Shown: in pieces, positions 25,433-34,675 of the stretch
How positions within the stretch are numbered: position 1 is the first letter of the stretch
Layout of the letters: the number at the start of each line of letters is the position of its first letter
Assembly: GCF_014653695.1 (NCBI RefSeq)
Contig: NZ_BNAR01000019.1
Location: 1 to 64,000 of the forward strand
Direction of reading: 5' to 3'
From: Lentzea cavernae
Lineage (GTDB): Bacteria > Actinomycetota > Actinomycetes > Mycobacteriales > Pseudonocardiaceae
Length of the DNA: 64,000 nt
Notes under the pieces: generated by a model
Databases searched by the model: none
Seen by the model: only the letters and a program-made list of their open reading frames with translations
What the model was told of the DNA's origin: nothing
Position numbers and translations under genes: made by a program

Positions 25433-26850
25433 GATGAGGATCTCCCGGGAAGCATCGCGCGCATCGGGTACACGACGGGCAGGTAGACGGCCAGTGCCAC
25501 GAGCCCGCCGACGGCGAGCAGGGCGAACGATCCCTCGACGAACTCGAAGACCACGACCGAGGACAGGGCGATCAGCACCCCGCCGATCGCGGGCCTGCGA
25601 CAGGCCCTCATCGTCGAGCCGAGCCGCAGCCCCTTGCGCCGCAACACGATCGCGAACGCCGGCACCATGACGAGCACGGCGACGGCGAGCAGCGCGAGCG
25701 AGGCGCCGCGGATGCCGTCGAGGTGCGTGCCGAGCAGCAGCGTCGGCAGCATCGCGCCCAGCCACAACGCCTGCAGGCCGAGCAGCTGGCGGTTGGAGTC
25801 GAACGCGACGAGCAGGTCGTAACCGATGAACAGCGCGACCCGCACCAGCCCCAGCAACGCCAGGATCTGCAGCGCCTGGGCCGCACCAGTCCACTTCTCG
25901 CCGTACACGAACGAGAGCATCGGTTCGGCGTAGCAGGCGAGCAGCACGCACACCGGGATCGTGGCCGCCATCAGCAGCCCCGCCCCCCGCGCCAGCGAGT
26001 CCTCCAGCTTCTGCCGGTCGTCGAGCAACCGGGAGAACCCGGCGAGCGACACGCGCCGCGCCGCCTCGGAGAACACCTGCAGCGGCAGGCTCGACTGGTT
26101 GAAAGCCATCAGGTACAGGCCGAGCGTGACCTCGTCGGTGAGCGCGCCGATCGCGATCTTGTCGACGTTCGTCACCGACAACACCAGCAGGCTCGCCCCG
26201 GCGAGCGGCAGGCCGAACGCGACGAGCTCCCGCGCGATCGTCCTGTCCCAGCCCGGTTTGATCCGCACCGGGCACAGGATCAGGTAGATCGTCACCGACA
26301 CGACGTTGCCCGCGATCTGCCCGACGGCGAAGCTCATCGGGCCGAACCCGTTGAGCGCCATGGTGATCGTGATGGACGTGGTCACCGAGAACGCCGCGAA
26401 GTCGGTGAAGAACCGGCGCGCCTGCATGAACTCGCGGTTCAGGATGGCGGCGGGGACGACCGCGACGCCGTCGAGCACCACGGCCAGGCACAGCACCCGC
26501 AGCACGCCCACAGCGGACGGGCTGCCCATCGCCTCGCAGAACGCGGGCGCCGCGAAGAACGTGATGGCGTACAGGGTCGAGCTGCTGGCCACCGCGATCG
26601 TCATCGCCGTCGGCGCGAACTCGCGGACGTCCCTCTCCCACCGCACCAGCGCGAGGCTGACACCGAGTTCGTTGAACGCCTGCAGCAACGTCATCGCGAC
26701 GAGCGCGACGGCGAACACGCCGTAGTCGGCGGGGGACAGGATGCGGGCGAGCGCGATGCCGGAGACCAGCACGCCCAGGCGGAGCACGACGTTGTTGAGC
26801 AGGCTCCACAACGCGCCCTTGCCGACCTTGCTGCCAACGGTGGCGGTCAT
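25429..26850 (-). CDS. Wzx-type polysaccharide flippase
   Basis: 473 residues from ATG at 26850, which has AGGTGG upstream; a longer in-frame start at 26922 lacks a ribosome site. It has about 12-14 transmembrane helices of the MOP/PST family: GKGALWSLLNNVVLRLGVLV, then LARILSPADYGVFAVALV, the diagnostic SP-x-DYG motif. The family flips lipid-linked oligosaccharide repeat units from the inner to the outer face of the membrane. Its operon partners are the Wzz-like and ligase/polymerase genes upstream and a glycosyltransferase downstream. Confidence 0.9.
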   Translation of the reverse strand: MTATVGSKVGKGALWSLLNNVVLRLGVLVSGIALARILSPADYGVFAVALVAMTLLQAFNELGVSLALVRWERDVREFAPTAMTIAVASSSTLYAITFFAAPAFCEAMGSPSAVGVLRVLCLAVVLDGVAVVPAAILNREFMQARRFFTDFAAFSVTTSITITMALNGFGPMSFAVGQIAGNVVSVTIYLILCPVRIKPGWDRTIARELVAFGLPLAGASLLVLSVTNVDKIAIGALTDEVTLGLYLMAFNQSSLPLQVFSEAARRVSLAGFSRLLDDRQKLEDSLARGAGLLMAATIPVCVLLACYAEPMLSFVYGEKWTGAAQALQILALLGLVRVALFIGYDLLVAFDSNRQLLGLQALWLGAMLPTLLLGTHLDGIRGASLALLAVAVLVMVPAFAIVLRRKGLRLGSTMRACRRPAIGGVLIALSSVVVFEFVEGSFALLAVGGLVALAVYLPVVYPMRAMLPGRSSS

Positions 26851-26974
26851 GCGCCCACCTCCTGGCGGGCGCGGACTCCGGCGCGCGAAAGGCTTCGTCG
26901 CAACGGATCTGGTGTCCGGCAACAGGACGGTCGGGGTGTGCCGGGTCTGTGGTGCGCGCTGTCACCGGTGGTGG

Positions 26975-28336
26975 TCATGGCAGAACCAGCACCCCTCTGA
27001 GTCGTTTCTCTTCGCGCACGGCTCGGAGCAGGGCTCCGCTGGCGCCCATGAGCAGGAAGGCGAACCCGGTCGCGACCGAGAACGCGAGCAGGTCGAACGT
27101 CGCGGCCGAGACCGCGGGGACGGCGAGGGACGCCGCCAGCGTGACGCCGAGGTCGCGGACCTTCGGGTCGTCGGAGGTGATCCGCGCCCGCATGGCCGCG
27201 TACCCGGCCGCGAGGAACAGGAAGATCAGCGCGGCGAGCCCGACCATGCCCGCCATCACCATCGTGCCGAGGTACTGGTTGTCCAGGTAGCCGTACTTGG
27301 TCGGCAGGAAGGTGCCCAGGCCGCGGCCGAGCCACAGGTGTTCGGCGATCTCCTCGCCGGCGCGGTCGATGCCGCGCTCGCGGCTGTCGATCGACGGGTC
27401 GATGCCGATGTTGGTGAACAACGCGATCAGCGTGCCGACGAGTCCGGGCACCGCCACGCGCAGCACCGCGACGAACCCGAGGACCGCGACGACGGCCTTC
27501 CAGCGGCGGCCCTTGGGCAGGTGGGGGATCAGGATCAGCCCGGCGAGCGAAAGACCGAGGATCGCCGAGCGGGACAACGACTGCGTCGCCGCCAGGCCGA
27601 GGATCGCGGTGCAGGTCCACCAGCGCCAGTGCTTGCCGCCGTAGTCCATCGCGCGGAACGAGTAGTGCAGCGCCAGCGGCACCGCCATCGCGCACACCAC
27701 GCCGAACTCGATGGGGTGCTCGGCGGTGCCCGCGGGTCTGCGGAAACCAGCCCGGTCGAGCACGAACGAGATCTCACCGGCGAGCTTCAGGCCGGGGAAC
27801 ATCAGGTACTGGGTGAGGTCGAACGCGATCAGGAACTGCAGGATGCCGACGACCGCCATGAACGTGGCGCCGCTGACGAGGAACTTCAGCACCTGGTCGA
27901 TGCGCGCGAGCCCGCGGACGCCGTCGCACACGGCGATGCCGACGCAGACGAACGCCATCATCGTGATGAACGTCCGGTCGGTCGCCTTGAGCTCGTCGTT
28001 GGGCAGCCAGCTGTAGGTCGAGTAGCCGAAGGTCGCGACCTGCGAGAGCGCGAACAGGAACATCGACGTGCGCACGGCGTTGCGGCCCTTGGCCACCCCG
28101 AGCGTGTCGACCATCTGCGCGCAGAACCACAGCACGCCCATGAAGAGACCGATGAGCATCGCCGGGGTGAGCGCGAGCGGCAGCCCCTTGAAGATGAGCC
28201 GTGCCGGGATGATCGTGAGCGACAGGGCGAAGAAGCAGCCGAGCGTCGCCCCGTCGACCCTGCCGTACCTGCGTGGCCCGTTCAGTTCCTGCGGCGGGAG
28301 GACGACCCCCCGCGACGACAGGCGCACCGGTCTCAC
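26975..28336 (-). CDS. O-antigen ligase/Wzy polymerase family membrane protein
   Basis: 453 residues with about 12 transmembrane helices and a large periplasm-side loop, the layout of Wzy/WaaL proteins. Visible elements are the loop-proximal RPAGTAEHPIEFG and RSAILGLSL, and a downstream segment GRGLGTFLPTKYGYLDNQYL with the conserved H/N residues of the Wzy_C region. It should polymerise or ligate repeat units outside the membrane. The GTG start overlaps the stop of the Wzz-like gene (GTGA). The 124-base gap to the flippase has no gene. Confidence 0.87.
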   Translation of the reverse strand: MRPVRLSSRGVVLPPQELNGPRRYGRVDGATLGCFFALSLTIIPARLIFKGLPLALTPAMLIGLFMGVLWFCAQMVDTLGVAKGRNAVRTSMFLFALSQVATFGYSTYSWLPNDELKATDRTFITMMAFVCVGIAVCDGVRGLARIDQVLKFLVSGATFMAVVGILQFLIAFDLTQYLMFPGLKLAGEISFVLDRAGFRRPAGTAEHPIEFGVVCAMAVPLALHYSFRAMDYGGKHWRWWTCTAILGLAATQSLSRSAILGLSLAGLILIPHLPKGRRWKAVVAVLGFVAVLRVAVPGLVGTLIALFTNIGIDPSIDSRERGIDRAGEEIAEHLWLGRGLGTFLPTKYGYLDNQYLGTMVMAGMVGLAALIFLFLAAGYAAMRARITSDDPKVRDLGVTLAASLAVPAVSAATFDLLAFSVATGFAFLLMGASGALLRAVREEKRLRGVLVLP

Positions 28337-29088
28337 CGCGCAGGCTTGGACCCGGTCTTGGCCGGCTCCATCCGCATGGTCGGCTCGGACCAGTTCTTCT
28401 GCTCGGCGGGCGGGGTGGTGCCGCCCGGCGTGGCCGAACGGGTCTTGCGCTCCTCGGCCTCGCGCTTGCGCTTGCGCGACAGCGACCAGCTCTCCAGCCC
28501 GTAGGCGGCGGTCAGCATCGCGGCGAACCCGAGCACCAGCGCGGCACCCGTGGCGCGCAGCTTGCCGCCCCGCAGCGGTTCGGCCTCCGTGGGCGGCGCG
28601 ACCGGTTCGACCAGGATGAACGTGCTCGGCGGAGCCTGCAGCGCGGTCTGCCGGTCGATGAGGTCCTTGTTGATCCGCTCCAGCGCGCGCTTGACGATCT
28701 CCGACGCGCCCTCCTTGGTCGTCGACTCGGCGACGACGTGGATGAACGGCGTGCCGATCTCCGGTCCGGTGACCTCGTAGGTGGAGTCCTCGCCGTCCAC
28801 CCCGAGCTCCTCCTGCACGGAGGGCGCCTTCATGTTCTGGATGAGGATCGCGGCGGTGACGCCGAGGCTCATGTCGAACGCGAGGAACGGGTTGGTCAGC
28901 CCGCGCTGCTTGGCCGCCTCACTGCTCGCGCCGGAGGCGGGTGTGGTGAGGACGACAGTTCCGGACGACTCCCAGCGCAGTGGCACGGCCGCGTAGGCCG
29001 CACCCGCGAGTCCCAACGAAACGACGAAGACCGGCACCGCGACATACCAGCGTCGCAGCAGCACCAGAATCGTCTTCCACAAATCCAT
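28333..29088 (-). CDS. Wzz-like chain-length/copolymerase protein
   Basis: 251 residues from ATG at 29088. Two transmembrane helices, at about residues 15-36 and 185-205, enclose an extracytoplasmic alpha/beta domain, and a basic cytosolic tail follows (SRKRKREAEERKTR). This is the Wzz/polysaccharide copolymerase topology. The first helix lies in LRRWYVAVPVFVVSLGLAGA. Gram-positive relatives often pair with a CpsD-like tyrosine kinase, and none is seen here. It is the first gene of the minus-strand operon and would set chain length. Confidence 0.8.
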   Translation of the reverse strand: MDLWKTILVLLRRWYVAVPVFVVSLGLAGAAYAAVPLRWESSGTVVLTTPASGASSEAAKQRGLTNPFLAFDMSLGVTAAILIQNMKAPSVQEELGVDGEDSTYEVTGPEIGTPFIHVVAESTTKEGASEIVKRALERINKDLIDRQTALQAPPSTFILVEPVAPPTEAEPLRGGKLRATGAALVLGFAAMLTAAYGLESWSLSRKRKREAEERKTRSATPGGTTPPAEQKNWSEPTMRMEPAKTGSKPAR

Positions 29089-29445
29089 CCGCGTCCCAAC
29101 GGAGAAGTGACCCCAACTGAATAGGAGATCGACGTCCTGCTGGTCGTTGTTACAGGATGTGATCAACCCTCGGTCCGCTGTCTGGGATGCCAGCGAGACC
29201 GGTGGCGCACGACCCTGGTGTCCCGGTGGTGCCAGAGCTAGGATGCGCCGCCGGCGGTTGCGATGTCGCACCATTTCGTCACCGTGCGTCGTCATGGCAT
29301 TCATGATTCTTATATCGCTCAGTTCCATTTTTCGTGATCGTGTTGAGATCTGCGCGTGACTGTGTCTAGGGTGACCGCCGTCCGATGGGCCGTCGCACGC
29401 CCACGGGTGCATGGGGGACGAAATAGTCCATTTCGAAAGGAACTC
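29089..29445. promoter_or_regulatory. Divergent promoter region of the wzz operon and lipoprotein gene
   Basis: About 357 bases without a convincing gene. On the plus strand TTGAGA (29342-29347) is followed 19 bases later by TAGGGT (29367-29372), a reasonable vegetative actinomycete promoter. AAAGGA stands before the ATG at 29446. The section 29260-29340 is relatively AT-rich. I see no repeats. Confidence 0.4.
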
Positions 29446-30603
29446 ATGTCCGCACGACTGATCAGGTCGGCGCGCTCGGAGAGGTCAGCCCGGTTCTCGG
29501 CAGGCAGGAAGCCGTACGCCGCGTCCATCGCACTTGCTGGCGTTCTCGCGTTCACCGCCGCCTGCGGTTCCGGCAAGGACGTCGCGTTGCCGACGTCAGC
29601 GCCGACGTCGGACCCGGCCACTCCCAGTAGCAGCACGTCCGAGTCGAGCGCCGCGCCGAGCAGCAGCTCCGCGGCACCGACGACGACCACCACGACCACC
29701 ACGACCACCACGCCCAAGGCGACGGGGGGCCCGGCCAGACCGCCGGCACCGCCCGTCGGCGCTCCGGGGGCCGGAACCGTTCCCGCGCCCGGCTCCGTCG
29801 GCTTCCGCGGCGACGCCGCCGCGCTGAAGGTCATCGACGGCCCCGGAAACGCCCCCGCCGGCACGAAGTGGAACGCCGGTCAGCTCCAGGTCGTGGCGAA
29901 CGAGCTCGTTCTCGACGGTGTTTCCGTGAAGGGTGGAATCACCTTCCAGGGCGGCGGCACCCTCACGATCCGCAATTCCATCGTCGAGGGAAACCGCTCC
30001 AGCCAGTCCGCGGTGCTCGGTCTGAAAGGTCATCTCGACATTTCCGACTCGACGCTGCGCTGGAAGGCGGGCGACACCCCCGGTAACACCTGGGGCAATG
30101 GCGCGGTCCACGGCGACTCGACCATGACGCTGCGCAGGAACGACATTTCCGGCACGCCGGACGGCATCCAGAACGGCCCCGGCCGCAGCCTCATCGAGCA
30201 GAACTGGATCCACGACCTGGCCCGGATCGGTTCCTACCCGAACAACACGCACAACGACGGCATCCAGAGCTACGGCGGCCCGGACCTGATCATCCGCAAC
30301 AACCGGATCGACATCGAGGGCCCGGACGGTGTCGCCTACGACGGCACGCACCAGAACGGCGCCGTCTTCGTGCAGCCCGGCGGCGGAGGCGCGTCGAACC
30401 TGCAGGTGGTCGGCAACTTCCTGGCCGGCGGCGGCTACATCATGCGGCTCGAGGGCCCGATCAGCGGTGCTGTGGTGACCGACAACAAGTTCGGCCCGAC
30501 CACCGGCGGCTGGGGCGAGGTCCTGGTCGAGAAGAACGTCGGCATCACCGCGTGGTCGAACAACGTGGCCGACTCCGGCAAGGCGGTCAACAAGCCGAGC
30601 TAG
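29446..30603 (+). CDS. Secreted lipoprotein with right-handed beta-helix domain
   Basis: 385 residues from ATG at 29446 (AAAGGA upstream). A lipoprotein signal peptide ends in the lipobox FTAAC, so the mature protein is anchored by its N-terminal Cys. A Ser/Thr/Pro-rich linker includes a run of eleven Thr encoded by ACG/ACC codons. Residues about 140-385 are parallel beta-helix (PbH1-like) repeats: TLTIRNSIVEGN, HLDISDSTLRWK, TMTLRRNDISGTPDGIQN, LIIRNNRIDIEG and NLQVVGNFLAGG. Such folds bind or cleave polysaccharides, so it may act on the exported polymer. Catalytic residues cannot be assigned. Confidence 0.82.
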   Translation: MSARLIRSARSERSARFSAGRKPYAASIALAGVLAFTAACGSGKDVALPTSAPTSDPATPSSSTSESSAAPSSSSAAPTTTTTTTTTTTPKATGGPARPPAPPVGAPGAGTVPAPGSVGFRGDAAALKVIDGPGNAPAGTKWNAGQLQVVANELVLDGVSVKGGITFQGGGTLTIRNSIVEGNRSSQSAVLGLKGHLDISDSTLRWKAGDTPGNTWGNGAVHGDSTMTLRRNDISGTPDGIQNGPGRSLIEQNWIHDLARIGSYPNNTHNDGIQSYGGPDLIIRNNRIDIEGPDGVAYDGTHQNGAVFVQPGGGGASNLQVVGNFLAGGGYIMRLEGPISGAVVTDNKFGPTTGGWGEVLVEKNVGITAWSNNVADSGKAVNKPS

Positions 30604-30610
30604 CCCAGTC

Positions 30611-30646
30611 GGGGGCGTGGTTCGCGACGACGCGGGCCACGCCCCC
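30611..30646. terminator. Bidirectional stem-loop between convergent genes
   Basis: GGGGGCGTGG (30611-30620) pairs with CCACGCCCCC (30637-30646) around a 16-base loop. It occupies the 45-base gap between the stops at 30603 and 30649, so it can serve both strands. Confidence 0.82.
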
Positions 30647-30648
30647 TG

Positions 30649-31593
30649 CTAGCGCGGCGACGGTGACGAGGCGGACTCCACGAGCACGCGGGGTTCGCCC
30701 GTCCCGTCGGCCGCCGAGGCGTAGATCGCGGGCGCCTGGCCCTGGGGCACCTTCGCGTAGGCCAGCGTGGTGCCGTCGAGCCAGGCCGCCTGGTCGTCGA
30801 GGCCGTCGGTGCCGGGCAGCCGCGTCTCCTTGCCGCTGTCCAGCTCCAGCACGAAGAGCTGCCACGCACCGAGCGTGCCACCGCGCTTCTTGTACGCCAC
30901 GCGCTTGCCGTCCGGGGAGAGCGACGGGCACTCGGCGTTGGTGCGCATCGTGCGCAGCTCCTGGGTCTTCACGTCACCCTTGACGAGCCAGGTCTGGTTG
31001 CCCGACCCGAGCGTGGCGTAGAACGTCCGGTCGTCGTCGGCGAACGTCATGCCCCAGTAGTTGAAGTTCTCGTGCGCGCGCTGGGCGCCGTCGACGAAGG
31101 CCGTGAAGTGTTCGAGCGACTCCACCACCGTGCCGTCGTCCAGGTTCAGGTAGCCGGTGCGGGTCGAGAAGCCGCCCGGCGCCAGGTACGAGTCACCGGT
31201 GACGAACACGGTCCACGACACGACCTTGCCCGAGTCCGACACCCGAGTGCGGCTCGGCACACCGGGCAGCCCGACCGTCTTGACCACGGTGCCGGACGAG
31301 TCCAGCACCGCGAGCTCGTAGGTGGGGCCGGGCCCGGCCAGCCGCAGGCACGAGGTCGTGCCGGCCGAGGTGTAGAACCGCTGGCACTTCAGCGATCCGG
31401 TCGTGCGCGCGCCGTCGGGCGCGAGCTCGTCGACGGTGTTGCGGCCGTCGCTCTGCTCGACGAACTTCAGGCCCGCGGTGGACGAGTTGCCGGACGAGGC
31501 GGAACTCGGTCTGTTCACCGTCCACACCACGTACGCGATGCCGAACACGACGACGGCGGCGATGGCGATCACGCCCGTGAGCCGGCGGTTCAC
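30649..31593 (-). CDS. Membrane-anchored beta-propeller (TolB-like) protein
   Basis: 314 residues from GTG at 31593. An N-terminal transmembrane anchor (about residues 5-26) leads into a Ser/Gly linker and a TolB/WD40-like repeat region. Blades visible are PSLSPDGKRVAYKKRG and QAAWLDGTTLAYAKV. Two Cys in GSLKCQRFYTSAGTTSCLR may form a disulfide, consistent with an extracytoplasmic location. The GTGA overlap with the MFS gene shows the two are co-translated. The role is probably ligand binding or assembly. It resembles no characterised enzyme. Confidence 0.75.
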   Translation of the reverse strand: MNRRLTGVIAIAAVVVFGIAYVVWTVNRPSSASSGNSSTAGLKFVEQSDGRNTVDELAPDGARTTGSLKCQRFYTSAGTTSCLRLAGPGPTYELAVLDSSGTVVKTVGLPGVPSRTRVSDSGKVVSWTVFVTGDSYLAPGGFSTRTGYLNLDDGTVVESLEHFTAFVDGAQRAHENFNYWGMTFADDDRTFYATLGSGNQTWLVKGDVKTQELRTMRTNAECPSLSPDGKRVAYKKRGGTLGAWQLFVLELDSGKETRLPGTDGLDDQAAWLDGTTLAYAKVPQGQAPAIYASAADGTGEPRVLVESASSPSPR

Positions 31594-32795
31594 GGCTTCA
31601 CCAGCACGCGGACGGCGACGAGCGAGACGAGCAGCGCGCACAGTCCGATGAGGACGGACGTGGCGAAGCTGAGGAACGTGAGCATGAGGCCGAATCCGAT
31701 GGAGGAGAGCAGACGGGCCAGCGCCTGACCGGTCTGGATCATGGACAGTCCGGACGCGCGCAGCTCCGGGTCGATCATCGTGGCGCCGTGCGCCATCAGG
31801 ACGCCGTCGGTGGCGGCGTAGAACAGGCCGTGCAGCAGGAGCACCGCCACGACCAGCAGCCAGCCGGTGACCGGGCCCAGCAGCAGCGCGTAGGCGCCGA
31901 GCAGCAGCACGTGGCCGAGGAAGAAGATCCGCCAGCGGCCGATCCGGTCCGAGAGCGCGCCCAGCGGTGTCGCGGCCAGCAGGAAGACCAGCGCGGTGCC
32001 GACCGGCATGAGCGTGAGCCACATGGGGCTCAGCCCGGAGACCTTCTGCAGGATCACGAACACGAACGCGTCGGACATCGTGGCGAAGCCGAGGACGGCC
32101 GCGGCGATCGTGGTGCGGCGCACCCCCGCCTCGCGCAGCAGACCGAGCGACCGCTTGACCGACACCGTGCGGGTGCTCTCGGTCTTCGGCGGCTGGCGCA
32201 CGAAGAACGCCAGCACGATCACGCCGAGCAGCGCGAAGCAGAAGCTGATGACGAACACCGGCTCCGGGTGCGTGGTGACCCAGGCGAGCAGGGCGAACGT
32301 CGCGAGTGGACCGAGCAGCGCGCCGATCGTGTCCATGGTCCGGTGCACGCCGAACGCCGCGCCGAGCGAGTCGGCGGGGGTGGCGAGCGAGATCATGGCG
32401 TCGCGCGGCGCGGACCGGACGCCCTTGCCCGCGCGGTCGGCCGCGAGCACGGAGCCGATGCCGAACGTGGACGCGCCGACGGCCGGGAACACCAGCTTCG
32501 TGACGGCGGACAGGCCGTAGCCGGCGAGCGCGACGGTCTTGTGGCGGTTGGCCTTGTCGGCCACGTACCCGCCGACGAGCCGCAGCACGGCGGTCGCGCC
32601 GGTGTAGATGCCGTCGAGCAGACCGAACTGCAGGTAGCTCATCTGGAGCGTGAAGAGCAGGTACACCGGCAGGAAGGCGGTGACCATCTCGGAGGAGATG
32701 TCGGTCAGCAGGCTGACCGTGCCGAGCGCGAAGACCGTGCCGGGCAACCGCTTGCGGAAGTCGGTGCCGGCGGGGCGGGAGGAGGCGACGTACAC
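31590..32795 (-). CDS. MFS transporter
   Basis: 401 residues with 12 predicted transmembrane helices. The major facilitator motif A region, GGYVADKANRHKT, follows helix 2, and the second half has GALSDRIGRWRI. An SSEMVTAFLPVYLL start and RAGKGVRSAPRDAMI are shared with a subgroup of MFS proteins related to multidrug and sugar-phosphate carriers. The substrate is unknown. Within this locus it is the third gene of a minus-strand operon (GT2-GT4 fusion, AsnB, MFS, beta-propeller). Confidence 0.85.
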   Translation of the reverse strand: MYVASSRPAGTDFRKRLPGTVFALGTVSLLTDISSEMVTAFLPVYLLFTLQMSYLQFGLLDGIYTGATAVLRLVGGYVADKANRHKTVALAGYGLSAVTKLVFPAVGASTFGIGSVLAADRAGKGVRSAPRDAMISLATPADSLGAAFGVHRTMDTIGALLGPLATFALLAWVTTHPEPVFVISFCFALLGVIVLAFFVRQPPKTESTRTVSVKRSLGLLREAGVRRTTIAAAVLGFATMSDAFVFVILQKVSGLSPMWLTLMPVGTALVFLLAATPLGALSDRIGRWRIFFLGHVLLLGAYALLLGPVTGWLLVVAVLLLHGLFYAATDGVLMAHGATMIDPELRASGLSMIQTGQALARLLSSIGFGLMLTFLSFATSVLIGLCALLVSLVAVRVLVKP

Positions 32796-32848
32796 GGGTC
32801 ACCCACCTGCCCTGGGAACGAACGAGAAATCCCTGTTCATGTGCCGTC

Positions 32849-34672
32849 CTACCAGCTGAGCGTTTGGTGCCACACCTCGAGCGAGAGCAGCGTCCAGATG
32901 CGGGGCTGCTCGTTGCGGTCCCCGGAGGAGTGGTCGTCGAGCAGCGCGCGGACGGCCGCGCGGTCGAAGGTCTTGCCCACGAACGACGTGGGACCGGTGA
33001 GCAGGTCGTAGGCCATGTCGCGCAGGCCGTCGCGGAACCACGCGTCGAGCGGCACCTTGAAACCCGACTTCGGCCTGTCGACGATGTCGGCGGGCAGGTG
33101 CTGGCGCGCCACCTCCTTCACGACCCACTTGGTCGTGCCGCCGCGCACCTTCACGTTGCTCGGCAACGAGAACGCGAGCTCGGCCACGCGGTGGTCGAGG
33201 AACGGCGGCCGCAGCTCCAGGGAGGCGGCCATCGACATGCGGTCGCCGCGCTCGAGCAGGTTGTCGGCGAGCCAGGTGTGCGAGTCGGCGTAGAGCATGC
33301 GCCGCAACGCGTCCCCGCGCCCGTTCTCGTACGGGGCCAGCACCGACCTGGTCGCCGGCCCGCCCAGCAGCTCTGCCCGTTCGGACACCGTGAAGGGCGC
33401 GAACCAGCCGCGCATGCGTTCGGCGTAGGAGGGCTCGGCGATGGCGCGCAGGGCGATGCCGAGCCGTGCCTTGGACGCCGGTAAGGCCTTTTCCAGGCGT
33501 CTCAGTGCGAACGAGGGTGCGACTCCGGCGAACCGAGTGGCCTGGGCGAAGCGGTACTTGGGGTAGCCGCCGAACAGCTCGTCGCTGCCCTCGCCGGACA
33601 GCACGACCTTCACGTCCCTGCGGGCCAGCTCGGCGAGGCGGAACACGGCCACGTCGGCGGGCTCGGACAGCGGCGCGTCGCGGTGCCAGGAGAGCTTGGC
33701 CCAGCTGTCGCGGAAGTCGTCGGCGGTGACGATCACGTTGTGGTGCCGGCTGCCGACGAGCTTCGCGACCTTCTCGGCGTGGTGGATCTCGTCCACGCGC
33801 GGGTCGCCGAAGCCCGCGGAGAACGTGTGCAGCTCCGCGTCACCCCGCTCCCGCGCCACCAGGGCCGTGATGAGCGACGAGTCGACGCCGCCGGACAGGT
33901 AGGCGCCGACGGGCACGTCCGCGACCAGAGCGTCGCGCACAGAGGCCGTGAGGGCCTCGTCCACGAGCCGCACTGCCTCCTCGGGGGTGACCTTGCGGAT
34001 CTCCGACTCGCGCGGCAGCTCCCAGTAGGGCTCGGTCCGCACCCGTCCGTCGGCGGACACGACCAGGTGGTGGCCCTGCGGCACCTTCTGGACGCCTCTG
34101 ACCAGCGTGTGGGGCGCGGGCACCGAGCGGTGCGCCAGGTAGTCGTGCAGCGACTCGTGGTCGACCTCGGCCGCGCCGATCGCGGGCAGCAGCGCCTTGA
34201 TCTCGGACGCGAACGCGAACATCTCCGCGTCGGAGTAGTAGTACAGCGGCAGGATGCCGAGGCGGTCGCGGAACAGGTGCGTCTCGCCGGTCTTCGCGTC
34301 GTGGACCGCGTAGGCGAACTGGCCGCGCAGCCGGGCGACCGCGGAGGGCCCGTGCTGCTCGTACAGGGCCAGCAGGACCTCGGTGTCGCCGTTCGTGCGG
34401 AACGGGTAGGTGAGCTCGCCGCGCAGCTGCCGGTAGTTCAGGATCTCGCCGTTGAACGCGATCTGCGTGGTGCCGGACGCGCCCGCCATCGGCTGCGGCG
34501 ACCCGGCGAGGTCGATGATCGACAACCGGGTGTGCGCGAAGCCGATCGGGCCGTCCGCCCAGAACCCGCTGTCGTCGGGGCCGCGGTGGTGCAGCCGCTT
34601 CGCCATCTCGGCGAGCACCTCGCGCGAGACGGGCGTGCCGTCGAACCGCCTGATTCCTGCGATGCCGCACAT
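32849..34672 (-). CDS. asnB: Asparagine synthase (glutamine-hydrolysing), AsnB-like
   Basis: 607 residues. The mature N-terminus MCGIAGI supplies Cys2, the nucleophile of the class II glutaminase domain (residues 1-200). The synthetase domain has the PP-loop AYLSGGVDSSLITALV, LSGEGSDELFGGYPKY and RGDRMSMAASLELRPPFLDH. It amidates an acid with ammonia from glutamine, using ATP. In surface-polysaccharide clusters AsnB homologues often amidate uronic acid carboxyls rather than aspartate. The UDP-sugar dehydrogenase and diacetamido-uronate genes nearby make that attractive. The gene lies between the GT2-GT4 fusion (3-base gap) and the MFS gene. Confidence 0.9.
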   Translation of the reverse strand: MCGIAGIRRFDGTPVSREVLAEMAKRLHHRGPDDSGFWADGPIGFAHTRLSIIDLAGSPQPMAGASGTTQIAFNGEILNYRQLRGELTYPFRTNGDTEVLLALYEQHGPSAVARLRGQFAYAVHDAKTGETHLFRDRLGILPLYYYSDAEMFAFASEIKALLPAIGAAEVDHESLHDYLAHRSVPAPHTLVRGVQKVPQGHHLVVSADGRVRTEPYWELPRESEIRKVTPEEAVRLVDEALTASVRDALVADVPVGAYLSGGVDSSLITALVARERGDAELHTFSAGFGDPRVDEIHHAEKVAKLVGSRHHNVIVTADDFRDSWAKLSWHRDAPLSEPADVAVFRLAELARRDVKVVLSGEGSDELFGGYPKYRFAQATRFAGVAPSFALRRLEKALPASKARLGIALRAIAEPSYAERMRGWFAPFTVSERAELLGGPATRSVLAPYENGRGDALRRMLYADSHTWLADNLLERGDRMSMAASLELRPPFLDHRVAELAFSLPSNVKVRGGTTKWVVKEVARQHLPADIVDRPKSGFKVPLDAWFRDGLRDMAYDLLTGPTSFVGKTFDRAAVRALLDDHSSGDRNEQPRIWTLLSLEVWHQTLSW

Positions 34673-34675
34673 GTC

